Below, in pieces: positions 44,260 through 52,604 of a stretch of DNA of 64,000 nt. Position 1 is the stretch's first letter; the number at the start of each line of letters is the position of its first letter. The notes below the pieces were generated by a model. That model had not been told where the DNA came from and did no database searches. It was given only the letters and a program-made list of their open reading frames with translations. The DNA comes from Promethearchaeota archaeon (GTDB lineage Archaea > Asgardarchaeota > Lokiarchaeia > Sigynarchaeales > SOKP01): NCBI GenBank assembly GCA_016839845.1, contig JAEOTL010000345.1, positions 1-64,000 on the forward strand, written 5' to 3'. The position numbers and the translations under genes were made by a program.

Positions 44260-45156
44260 TTATTGATCTTCATAAACTGGTGACCCAGCTTTCATATATC
44301 GGTTCATATGGAGCATAGATGCTATTAATTTACCTGTTTCTTTATCTTCGAGGGTAGCATCGAGCCAATAATACTCAGTTTTTCGGGAAACACCTGCGGA
44401 AGCGATTGTTCCCTTAGCGATATATGACACATCCACAAGCACCGGCCCGTTTATATATTTTACCTCTGTAGCGCCAAAAAAAGGAACTCCCTTGTCCCAA
44501 GATTTATTATATGATGTTGTTCCCATTGTCATAGCTCCGAACGAAGCAGTCGGAGATAGAATTGAGTTTCCCCATGGAGAACCTTTCTTATAATATTCCA
44601 GTCTATCAGTTATCCCAGGTAATCCCTTTATCGCAGCTTCTTGAGTAATTATTACTTCTTCGGGACCATATTCATCCCCTACTTTCATTCCTTCTAAGAT
44701 GCGCAATTCTTCAGGGGGACTGTTTTTTAGTTCAAGTGATTGTAAATACGAAGGTTTTTTTGGATTTCCAATAGAAACAGTTCCAGTCATAATTTGTTGT
44801 CCGCTTCTCAATTCACCCCAAGCTTTATATTGAACATCATCTGCTGTGATAGGGAGGGAATCTTCTGTTGTACCTTCGGGTAATTCTATAAATGCTCTAA
44901 CCTCCTCTTTATCTATAGTTGCATAAGTATAGTACATACTTACTGTTCCTTTCTCAAACCATCTATCTCCAAATATTTTTTGTGCTAAAGGTGCAAATAA
45001 ACTTAAATGTATCGTACCAGGGATGGTTCCCCCACGCATTCCAACTTTTTTTGCAACACCATCATCATGAATAGAGGTTTTTAAGCCCCTGTATAGGTTT
45101 TCGGGCGCTCGCCAACCGCCAATCATTTTACCATCTTTAATTTCAATATCATCCAT
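44260..45156 (-). CDS. hot-dog fold protein, MaoC/thioesterase-like
   Basis: About 298 residues. It reads as two hot-dog-like halves: GTIPGTIHLSLFAPLAQKIFG with a following beta sheet, and KYINGPVLVDVSYIAKG with a following sheet and helix. The usual hydratase motif D-x-N-P-x-H is absent, so function as a dehydratase is uncertain. ATG at 45156 is preferred because AAGGAG lies 12 bp before it, while the TTG at 45183 precedes that site. It belongs with the CoA-ester genes around it but its substrate is unknown. Confidence 0.6.
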   Translation of the reverse strand: MDDIEIKDGKMIGGWRAPENLYRGLKTSIHDDGVAKKVGMRGGTIPGTIHLSLFAPLAQKIFGDRWFEKGTVSMYYTYATIDKEEVRAFIELPEGTTEDSLPITADDVQYKAWGELRSGQQIMTGTVSIGNPKKPSYLQSLELKNSPPEELRILEGMKVGDEYGPEEVIITQEAAIKGLPGITDRLEYYKKGSPWGNSILSPTASFGAMTMGTTSYNKSWDKGVPFFGATEVKYINGPVLVDVSYIAKGTIASAGVSRKTEYYWLDATLEDKETGKLIASMLHMNRYMKAGSPVYEDQ

Positions 45157-45265
45157 TACACTAATCATCTCCTTTTGTATCAAACTAAATAGTTATTATT
45201 TATCGACATTTCAATAGTAAACTAAAATCATTAAAAAAGTTTAATGAAATAAAACTAGGATCTTC

Positions 45266-45703
45266 CTAATCAAGTGTTTCTACAAATTCTTCGAAATTTT
45301 TAATGGTTGAATCATATCTTCTTAAACTACAACCGAAATTTCCAACATGGTTCATTTCAGGAAAACTATTTTTAATTATATTACAAGTCTCTTTCCACCA
45401 TTTTTGACCTCCCGAACTTGAAAAACACACGAGAGATTTGCCTTTCAAATCATAATCTTTAATTATGTAAATAAATTTCTTGAATGTAATCGCTGGTTGG
45501 AAGCCATGTGTACAGGAACCCAGACATACTAAAGTATAAGAATCAAAAAAGTGAGGATTAGACTTAATCTCATTCTGAATCTCTTTATCCCTATAAATAT
45601 CACATTCATGATTATGCTTTTCCAGTACTTCTTTCATTTTATTTGCAATTGCTCTTGTATTGCCAGTGGCGGTATTATATATGATAATAGTTTTCATATG
45701 CAT
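45266..45703 (-). CDS. flavodoxin-like protein
   Basis: A 145-residue protein. The FMN phosphate-binding loop YNTATGNTRAIA is at about 9-20, followed by LVCLGSCTHGF and LVCFSSSGGQKWW, the second and third FMN loops. It carries electrons between redox enzymes. It is divergent from the MBL gene at 45898, with a 10-bp-stem inverted repeat in the 194-bp gap. Confidence 0.87.
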   Translation of the reverse strand: MHMKTIIIYNTATGNTRAIANKMKEVLEKHNHECDIYRDKEIQNEIKSNPHFFDSYTLVCLGSCTHGFQPAITFKKFIYIIKDYDLKGKSLVCFSSSGGQKWWKETCNIIKNSFPEMNHVGNFGCSLRRYDSTIKNFEEFVETLD

Positions 45704-45799
45704 TGTAATTTATCTTTAAATTTAAGGTCTTTACGAAAAATTCCTACTAGTTTCATCAGTAAAACCTTTTTGTAAACTACTATATTGGACTGCATTTTG

Positions 45800-45827
45800 A
45801 ATAGTTTTTAATTGCGAAAAAACTATT
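45800..45827. repeat. 10-bp-arm inverted repeat between flavodoxin and MBL genes
   Basis: AATAGTTTTT (45800-45809) pairs exactly with AAAAACTATT (45818-45827) across an 8-base loop. It lies between two divergent starts, about 70 bp before the MBL start. A shared operator or RNA hairpin is possible. Confidence 0.4.
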
Positions 45828-45897
45828 TGTTTTAGGATAAGTTACTTAAGCTTATTAATAATGAATGAATCGGTGAACAACTATTCTCTTAGACCAG

Positions 45898-46443
45898 TTG
45901 AAAGTGAGTGGAAGATTCAGAACTAATTGTTATCTTTTTGGGGATGAAAATACAAAAGAGATCGGAATTATTGATCCAGGGATAGATTCAAATGCAGTTA
46001 AAAACCTAATAAATAGAGAAGAATATAAACCGGTTTATTTAATAGGAACTCATCCTCACCACGACCATATACAATGTGCTTTTGATATCATGGATTATTA
46101 TAATATTCCTTTATTAATCAATAATTTTAGGAGAGCGCAAGATGATGATATAAAAATTATCAAAGAAAATGATATAATCGAAATAGGAGCAGAACGTCTT
46201 CATGTAATTGAGACACCGGGTCACACGCAAAATGATATAATGCTGATAGATTATAATAACAAACTAATTTTTACTGGAGATACACTGCTGCGGGGCAGAA
46301 TCCCGAGACAACTTATTAATTATAGTGTCTTGATTGAAAGTAGTAGGAAAATTTTATATTATCAAAATATTTCAGATGAGTTTAAGATATATCCAGGTCA
46401 CGGAGGACCCTCTACAATAGGGAAAGAAAAATTGAGATTCTAA
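45898..46443 (+). CDS. metallo-beta-lactamase fold protein, glyoxalase II-like
   Basis: A 181-residue MBL protein. NCYLF opens the fold, then IGIIDPG, GTHPHHDHIQC (HxHxDH-like with HPHHDH), ETPGHTQNDIML, FTGDTLL with the bridging Asp, and YPGHGGPST at the end. All metal-ligand His and Asp positions of glyoxalase II are present except for a long C-terminal domain, so it is a short hydrolase. The start is TTG at 45898, with GTG at 45904 as an alternative; no ATG is in frame upstream. Confidence 0.82.
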   Translation: MKVSGRFRTNCYLFGDENTKEIGIIDPGIDSNAVKNLINREEYKPVYLIGTHPHHDHIQCAFDIMDYYNIPLLINNFRRAQDDDIKIIKENDIIEIGAERLHVIETPGHTQNDIMLIDYNNKLIFTGDTLLRGRIPRQLINYSVLIESSRKILYYQNISDEFKIYPGHGGPSTIGKEKLRF

Positions 46444-46496
46444 GATTTGTATATTTTCTAATACCTGAGAGAAGTTCATGAGCTATCCATGGTTTA

Positions 46497-46739
46497 TTAA
46501 AAAATTATAAATATCACGACTATAATCACGATAACCCCAAAACATGATAACAACCAGATTAAAGCATCATGTTCATCTAATTGAACTTTTTTATCAAAAG
46601 TTATTTGTTTACCACATCTTGGACAATGTGAGGGAATGTCTCTCCAAATAGATTTCCTAAACGGGCTATAAATTCGATAGATTCGGTTTCCACAACTCTC
46701 ACATCTAGGTCTTGATAATTTTTTATTACCCAATCTCAT
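46497..46739 (-). CDS. zinc-ribbon protein with C-terminal membrane anchor
   Basis: An 80-residue protein. C13, C16, C39 and C42 (CESC and CPRC) form a zinc ribbon. A hydrophobic segment at about 60-80 ends the protein, so it is tail-anchored with the ribbon in the cytosol. The start ATG is preceded by a purine-rich stretch AAATGAGATTTGGAGGAAA. Function unknown. Confidence 0.65.
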   Translation of the reverse strand: MRLGNKKLSRPRCESCGNRIYRIYSPFRKSIWRDIPSHCPRCGKQITFDKKVQLDEHDALIWLLSCFGVIVIIVVIFIIF

Positions 46740-46868
46740 TTTCCTCCAAATCTCATTTTAATCGTGGTATAAATACTTGAGATCATTATATTAATCCCTC
46801 ACTATCTATATTGAATCATCATAATTTAAAGATATAATTAAAATTCTAAATCTGATTCCATAGGATTT

Positions 46869-47522
46869 TTATTGAAAATTTGAATACCATTTTTTAATAA
46901 AATTATGTCTTTTAATGTATCTCAGAAAGTAAAGAGATATAAATACACCCATGAGAGTCTCAATAATCCATAAGAGGTTATATAGTTTTAGGTTTGCTTC
47001 AAAAGTTAAAGAGCCAAATGAGACCGTCCCATAATTCACGATTGAATAAAACAAAACATCGAAATTCAACCAGTTAATCCAAGGATGCAAAAGGTACACC
47101 ATTGCATGCGACGGCCAATCTAATAATATATGAAATAGACCCCCGATAAAAGCAGAATAAACGGTGATTATCCAAAATCTGTAATTGAATCTCTTTTTTT
47201 TAAGATATTTCCATTCATTTACACCAAAATATCTGAGGGGTTCAAAAAGTTTCCCTCTTTGGCTTGTAATTCTTGCTAAAAATGGAGCTATGAATCTGGA
47301 AAAAATAGGAGCTAATATAATAACTAAAGGTACAGTCCAAAAAATCTGACCAATGAGGCTATGAGTAAACCCATAAAAATTGACGGAGTAGAAAAAGTCA
47401 ATAATAAAATTGAAATCAGGTAAGATTGTACCTAAACATAACGCAGTTCCGTCAAACCATTGAGGAAACTTTACTTTTAGTGCTAGCGCTGGGGCTTGAT
47501 GGGAAAAGATTGTACTGGGCAT
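46869..47522 (-). CDS. DUF4184 family membrane protein
   Basis: A 217-residue membrane protein. MPSTIFSHQAPALALK at the N-terminus, LCLGTILPDFNF, and GFTHSLIG followed by GGLFHILLDWPSH are the family's pattern, with the His and Asp residues that resemble metal ligands of membrane phospholipase or hydrolase families. Function is unknown. It lies 54 bp downstream of the MFS transporter gene. Confidence 0.8.
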   Translation of the reverse strand: MPSTIFSHQAPALALKVKFPQWFDGTALCLGTILPDFNFIIDFFYSVNFYGFTHSLIGQIFWTVPLVIILAPIFSRFIAPFLARITSQRGKLFEPLRYFGVNEWKYLKKKRFNYRFWIITVYSAFIGGLFHILLDWPSHAMVYLLHPWINWLNFDVLFYSIVNYGTVSFGSLTFEANLKLYNLLWIIETLMGVFISLYFLRYIKRHNFIKKWYSNFQ

Positions 47523-47575
47523 GATAAATTTAGGCGAGTCTTTTTTATTAAGTAGTATTGTTTATTCAATTATAT

Positions 47576-48928
47576 TTAAATTGAACCTTTTATATCAAGT
47601 ATGATTTGACCTTCTGTCTTTCGAATAAATAATATTGGGATCACTGAGAATAACGAGATTAATCCCCCAATAATGAAGATCTCGGGAGTTGGGATAAATC
47701 CATCAGCTATAGGGATTCCAAATGTGCTTATAATAGCCGATCCAATCGGAGGTCCGAAAACCATGGGTAATAAAACCATGAAAATCATCCTTATGCCTTG
47801 AAATTTTCCGACATCTCCTTCCGGATATTTATCAAGAAGCCACCCACCGTGGGCAACTTGAGACATCAAGGCTGGTATGGTTGCTATCAAATAAAGAAGA
47901 AATATTACTACTGCTAATGAACTGTTTCCTAAAATAAGAAACGCTGAAAATCCTAATATAATTGTAAATATGCCCCCTAAAATCGAACCTATTAAAACTA
48001 AAGTCTTGCGGTTAAACTTATGACTAACAATACCCACAAAAACCAAAACAACTATCGTGAGAAGCAAGAAAATAGCCATAAATAGACTTAATTCAATTTT
48101 AGAGAAACCAACATAATTTTCCATGAATATGAACAGATAAGGCATATAAATCTGTGTCCCAATCCCTGTTAAAGCCATGCTTAAAAAAAGCAAGAAGAGG
48201 GTTCGATTCTCTTTTAGGATTTTTGGATTTGTCAGTTCAGCAAATTCTTTGAAAAAGTATTTTTCTCCACTAATCTCATCTCGCTTTACGGGACTAGATT
48301 TGATTAAAACTGCAGAAATCACACCAGTGAGAGTTACTAATCCGCCTAGAACGTAGAAAAACACAAAGTACCCAAAAATATCGATCATTACTCCCGCAGC
48401 CACAAATGCAATCATTGCCGCAAGATAAACTGTGATATTGTTAATGCTTTGTATTCGATTACGATTACTTGAATGTCCTATATCCGTTAACCATGCATTA
48501 TAGGCAGCATCGTTTGCCGTTGAACCAAAAAAGGTCATGACAGCATCGGTAATAATAACCATTAAAATAGAAATCCCAATTGCTTGAATCCATTGTACCA
48601 TTGGATAGACTGCGGTTATGACACCCCAGAGAATATATCCAAAGACGATGTAGGGTTTTCTTTTGCCCCATTTCCCCGCGGTTCGATCGCTAAGCACACC
48701 CATAATGATTGTGGTGAGAGTAGCAGTTATTGCACTTACGATAACCATCCAAGCCACTGGGGCTGGATTGGTCGTAATTCTGTCATACACAAACGTATTG
48801 AACCAGCTATTTTCAACAGTCCAGGCGATTTGTCCTGCGGTTCCTAAGAAAAGAATTGATATAATATTACGTTTCCCAATCCGTCTTACTTTACTGGTTC
48901 CATGCTTATAGTTGTTTTCTTCAGTCAT
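47576..48928 (-). CDS. MFS transporter, GPH-like
   Basis: A 450-residue protein with 12 hydrophobic segments. The loop motif SDRTAGKWGKRKPYI (about 80-94) matches the GPH-type K-x-G-K/R-R-x-P-Y signature seen in the transporter at 10456. A long middle loop (about 210-240) and a short charged tail complete the layout. The substrate is unknown. It is divergent from the crotonase gene (123 bp between starts). Confidence 0.82.
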   Translation of the reverse strand: MTEENNYKHGTSKVRRIGKRNIISILFLGTAGQIAWTVENSWFNTFVYDRITTNPAPVAWMVIVSAITATLTTIIMGVLSDRTAGKWGKRKPYIVFGYILWGVITAVYPMVQWIQAIGISILMVIITDAVMTFFGSTANDAAYNAWLTDIGHSSNRNRIQSINNITVYLAAMIAFVAAGVMIDIFGYFVFFYVLGGLVTLTGVISAVLIKSSPVKRDEISGEKYFFKEFAELTNPKILKENRTLFLLFLSMALTGIGTQIYMPYLFIFMENYVGFSKIELSLFMAIFLLLTIVVLVFVGIVSHKFNRKTLVLIGSILGGIFTIILGFSAFLILGNSSLAVVIFLLYLIATIPALMSQVAHGGWLLDKYPEGDVGKFQGIRMIFMVLLPMVFGPPIGSAIISTFGIPIADGFIPTPEIFIIGGLISLFSVIPILFIRKTEGQIILDIKGSI

Positions 48929-49051
48929 CGATATTATTGTTAGAAATCGTTAACTTAATTCTTTTTCTTAAAAATAATCATTGGTTTTTGTTAGATTTGA
49001 TTCCCAAATATTATTATAGAAAGAAGTAGAATAAGTATTGGTGATTAAAAT

Positions 49052-49804
49052 ATGAGTTTTAAGACAATTCTTTATGAATCGAAAAATAAAATCGGTTATA
49101 TCACCTTAAACAGACCTGAAAGACACAACGCGTTGGATTACCAGATGCTTGATGATTTAGATGCGGTTTTGGATCATGCTGAAGCAGATAAATCGGTAAG
49201 TGCAATTGTAATAAAAGGGAGTGGCAAAAGTTTTTGTTCGGGATATGATTTAAACGGTTCCTACTATATTACACCACCTGAAGGGGGATGGACATATCGA
49301 AAGATGTATGAAATCTTAGAAAAAAAAATATATGCCAAATACTTGCGTATTTGGAAATTTCCAAAACCAACAGTTGCCCAAATCCATGGACATTGTCTTG
49401 CTGGGGGCTGTTATTTACAACTTTTGTGCGACATCTCAATTGCAGCAAATGATGCAAATCTAGGGCATCCAGCTACTCGTGGTGGTTTCTCGACAAGCAT
49501 GCCGTTGTGGCAAGTGTATTTGGGAATTAAAAAAGCAAGGTATCTTTTGATGACAGGGCTAACTATTGATGGTGTTGAGGCAGAGAGAATAGGTTTGGTA
49601 AGTCTAAGTGTGCCCCGAGAACAACTTGAGGAGAAGGTCAATGAAATTGCTGCCAGATTAGCTGATGTCCCCTTCAATGGGGCTTTACATGGAAAAACCA
49701 CTCTCAATACAGCTTTGGAAATTATGGGGGTCAATACATTATTCACTTATCATGGTCAAAGGAATAAGAACACGAGGTTAATGTTTAGGCGGAGTACAAA
49801 TTAA
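49052..49804 (+). CDS. enoyl-CoA hydratase/isomerase family protein, active-site glutamates replaced
   Basis: A 250-residue crotonase. Family features are TLNRPERHNALD, SFCSGYDLNG for the oxyanion hole, and HGHCLAGGCYLQLLCDISI. In classical enoyl-CoA hydratase the two catalytic Glu stand in GGCE and QPE; here they are Tyr (Y121, GGCY) and Ala (A141, GHPA). It is therefore unlikely to be a standard hydratase. Isomerase, dehalogenase or thioester hydrolase activities are known for crotonases with other residues. It stands alone on the plus strand. Confidence 0.85.
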   Translation: MSFKTILYESKNKIGYITLNRPERHNALDYQMLDDLDAVLDHAEADKSVSAIVIKGSGKSFCSGYDLNGSYYITPPEGGWTYRKMYEILEKKIYAKYLRIWKFPKPTVAQIHGHCLAGGCYLQLLCDISIAANDANLGHPATRGGFSTSMPLWQVYLGIKKARYLLMTGLTIDGVEAERIGLVSLSVPREQLEEKVNEIAARLADVPFNGALHGKTTLNTALEIMGVNTLFTYHGQRNKNTRLMFRRSTN

Positions 49805-49912
49805 AGCTTAGAACCATTTATGGGTATTTGTATCGATTACAAATCTTTACTATGGTTCTTTTCATTTTCTTTTTTTTTAGTCATTAATAGTATGAATGTG
49901 TTTTGTTTATAA

Positions 49913-50527
49913 TTAGATAGATCTATTTTGAAAAATATAACATCTCCAGTTCATATCAAGTAATTGTTTATCTAAATATCCCTCTCGGCAGAAAAGAAAT
50001 GAAAATTGACTTAAAATCAGTTTTAATTGTTCAAGAGCGAAGAAATATACAATCCTTTCAGTTTTCTCATTTTTAATTATTCGCTCAAAAACCCTGTGTC
50101 CTTTTCCTTTCTGAATAATTAATTCTAAGAATCCGTTTTCTTTTACAAGAGGGGTTAATATTTCAAATAATTTTGGAAGTTTTTCGGGCGAAATGTGGAT
50201 TATTGAACCGCTTGAAAAAATTCCATCGAATAAACCTATTTTTTTATCGAGTTCAAAATAATCCTTAATTAAAAAAGTGCAATTAGGATTTCTTTTTCGA
50301 GCAATTTTAATTGATTCTGCGCTAAAATCTACTCCCACAACCTCAACACCCAAAGAATGTAGTCTCATACTTTCATATCCTGCACCGCATCCCAAATCTA
50401 ATATTCTTGGTTTAGACTTAAAATTTGATAAAAAGTCTTTAATGGTGGGCATTAGAATTTCATTATGATACCACTTCTCTGCTGTTTCTTCAGCCACTAA
50501 ATCATAGAATTTTCTTATCTGATCCAT
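49913..50527 (-). CDS. class I SAM-dependent methyltransferase
   Basis: A 204-residue protein. Motif I is LDLGCGAGYE, strand 2 ends with VVGVDFSAESI, and the later FSSGSIIHI occupies motif IV. YNEILMPT and YDLVAEET at the N-terminus contain no further domain. Acceptor unknown. The polyferredoxin gene (50571) lies directly upstream on the same strand, 43 bp apart. Confidence 0.82.
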   Translation of the reverse strand: MDQIRKFYDLVAEETAEKWYHNEILMPTIKDFLSNFKSKPRILDLGCGAGYESMRLHSLGVEVVGVDFSAESIKIARKRNPNCTFLIKDYFELDKKIGLFDGIFSSGSIIHISPEKLPKLFEILTPLVKENGFLELIIQKGKGHRVFERIIKNEKTERIVYFFALEQLKLILSQFSFLFCREGYLDKQLLDMNWRCYIFQNRSI

Positions 50528-50570
50528 TTAAGCTCTTTTCTCTGCAAATTTAGAGCATGATTAATACATT

Positions 50571-51740
50571 TTATTTATGACGAGGGGGCATGATACGAAC
50601 AATTCTCAAGGGAGTTTTAACCATTGAGATAGCATTCTCGGGACAAAAGTATGCACACACACCGCATCCTATGCAACTTTCCTGATCAGGTTCTGCGACA
50701 CCATCATCATTGAGCTCAATTATCAATTCATGACATTTCTCCACACAAGTACCACAGCCACTACACAATTCTGGATTAACTTGTGCTCGATAATTTGTAT
50801 AATTCGCAGTTGGTTGTGCCATAAATCCTCCCCCTTGAGGACAACAATCAGGGCAACAATTACATATTGCATCTTCTCGAAGTTCTGGATTTGCCCGTAA
50901 ATGCATAACTTTATGAACTAATCCATCATCTCTGATCTTTTCCAATAAATCCAATGCCTCTTCTTTGGATATAAGTCGTGAAAATCCATGTTTTGCGGTA
51001 TGTCTTGCACTTTTTCCAAAGGTAAAACAACTATCCTTGATATTCGTATATTCACAGGGATGTCCAAGAACTCTTGTGTGATTCCTACAATAACAACTCC
51101 CGACTGCAATATCATCGTATTTATCAACAATTTCTTTAACTGTTTGGGTGGGTAATATTTGCTCTTCTGGAACTTCAATAGTTTCATCAACTACAATTTC
51201 TATTTCTTCGCCTGTTGGTTGATTAGTATAACTACTGATTATAGTTCTATCAATTGGAAAGACTTTATCAATTGCGGATTTATAACTATCATATTTTTCC
51301 TGAACACTTCTTTTTCGTTTTTCATGTAAATTATGCTGCAAACGAGCGAGCTCTTTAATATCTGGATCCTCTATATCAATATCTCTCATAAAGAGATAAT
51401 CAAATATTCTCCCATATGGGAGGATACGGTAAATCATAATGCCATTCCCTGTCGGTTGATCCATCATTACTCCATTTTTCGCAAGTTCATCAACCTTCTC
51501 CAATATTTCATCTTCAGTTAATTCAATTCCTTTACCTTTTAAACTTTCTTTCAATTCTTCCATAGTTTGCGAGCTTTTTTCTTCAAAGACGGTTATAAAT
51601 TCAGCATTTTCTTCCCCAACAGCAATATTTATGATTCCCACTATTTCTTCTGGTAGCTCTGTACCTGGTTTTGCTCTTAATATAATTTCAGCAGCCTTCG
51701 CAACTTTTTGATCATATTTCTTTTTTACACTTTCTGACAT
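50571..51740 (-). CDS. multi-cluster 4Fe-4S protein with N-terminal helical region
   Basis: A 389-residue protein. Residues 1-125 contain helices resembling a winged-helix module (ELTEDEILEKVDELAKNGVM). A Cys-rich middle (GSCYCRNHTRVLGHPC, KDSCFTF and CNCCPDCC) is followed by two standard ferredoxin motifs, CSGCGTCVEKCH and CIGCGVCAYFCP. Proteins of this layout are common in anaerobic archaea and deltaproteobacteria near methyl-transfer or CoA enzymes; I do not know the exact function. Electron transfer is likely. Confidence 0.72.
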   Translation of the reverse strand: MSESVKKKYDQKVAKAAEIILRAKPGTELPEEIVGIINIAVGEENAEFITVFEEKSSQTMEELKESLKGKGIELTEDEILEKVDELAKNGVMMDQPTGNGIMIYRILPYGRIFDYLFMRDIDIEDPDIKELARLQHNLHEKRKRSVQEKYDSYKSAIDKVFPIDRTIISSYTNQPTGEEIEIVVDETIEVPEEQILPTQTVKEIVDKYDDIAVGSCYCRNHTRVLGHPCEYTNIKDSCFTFGKSARHTAKHGFSRLISKEEALDLLEKIRDDGLVHKVMHLRANPELREDAICNCCPDCCPQGGGFMAQPTANYTNYRAQVNPELCSGCGTCVEKCHELIIELNDDGVAEPDQESCIGCGVCAYFCPENAISMVKTPLRIVRIMPPRHK

Positions 51741-51800
51741 TTATAATCAAATCTTCTAATAGTAAAGTTGTATAAAAATTTTGGCGTAGAAAAAAGTAGG

Positions 51801-52463
51801 TCAATACACAATCTCTACTTCGAACCCTTCTTTTTTCTGCATATATAACTCCCAATAGTTCTCTGCAATCGCATCGGGATTATATTTCTCATCTTCGGGG
51901 TTAATAATTCCACTTATAATAACTGATGCTACATGGATATTCTGCGGGTGTAATTCCTCTGCTAAAGTTTTCACTAAGTTAATAAGAGCGCCTTTTCCAA
52001 TAGAAAGAGAAGCCAAATCCTTATGAGGTTCAATCCCTAGATGTCCACCAGTTACTAGAATCATACCCTCTTTTCTTATTTGCATCCCGGGAAGAACTGC
52101 TTGAACTGCTGTTAATAATCCGGCAACGTTAACCTTAAAATCAGTGACCAAAGAGTCGAATCGTTCTTCAAGAATATTTCTCATTTTTAATCGAGCGGCG
52201 TTATAGGCCAACACGTCTGTGTCCCCTAAATTTTCTGCTATTTGTTGAAACGCATTCTTCAGAGACTCCTCTCTACTTGCATCTCCTACGAAATAATGCG
52301 CGTCAATCCCCTCTACTTTTAACTTACTTTGGAGCGCTATTAGATTTTCTTCAGTACGGGAAATCATCGCTATAGTAAAATTTTCTTTCCCAAATCGTCT
52401 TGCAATACCCATCCCGTTACCGGGACCCATACCTACAATGGTTAATATTTTTTTGTTTCCCAT
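51801..52463 (-). CDS. short-chain dehydrogenase/reductase family protein lacking the catalytic Tyr
   Basis: A 220-residue SDR. The nucleotide loop is GMGPGNGMG (11-19), then the NAA of the central strand (88-90), and SRTEENL shows NADP-type Arg. The Y-x-x-x-K pair is expected at about 153-157; K157 is present but residue 153 is Leu. Most SDRs need the Tyr for hydride transfer, so this protein may bind nucleotide without the usual activity. The gene lies 60 bp upstream of the polyferredoxin gene on the same strand. Confidence 0.75.
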   Translation of the reverse strand: MGNKKILTIVGMGPGNGMGIARRFGKENFTIAMISRTEENLIALQSKLKVEGIDAHYFVGDASREESLKNAFQQIAENLGDTDVLAYNAARLKMRNILEERFDSLVTDFKVNVAGLLTAVQAVLPGMQIRKEGMILVTGGHLGIEPHKDLASLSIGKGALINLVKTLAEELHPQNIHVASVIISGIINPEDEKYNPDAIAENYWELYMQKKEGFEVEIVY

Positions 52464-52604
52464 ATAATCTCACGTTTCTATAATATTATTATTTTCATTG
52501 ATTTTACCACATCGATTGTACCACATTGAGAAATTTTCTTTCTTATTCAATATATCGTTAATTGTATAATTTAAAACATATGAAAAAAGTAAAAATAAAG
52601 AGTT

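Noticed and set aside
45861..45926. 21-codon frame overlapping the start of the MBL gene
   Set aside because: It is in another frame, has no motif, and its length is expected by chance.
49411..49746. 111-codon minus-strand frame within the crotonase gene
   Set aside because: Antisense shadow of a gene with family motifs on the plus strand.
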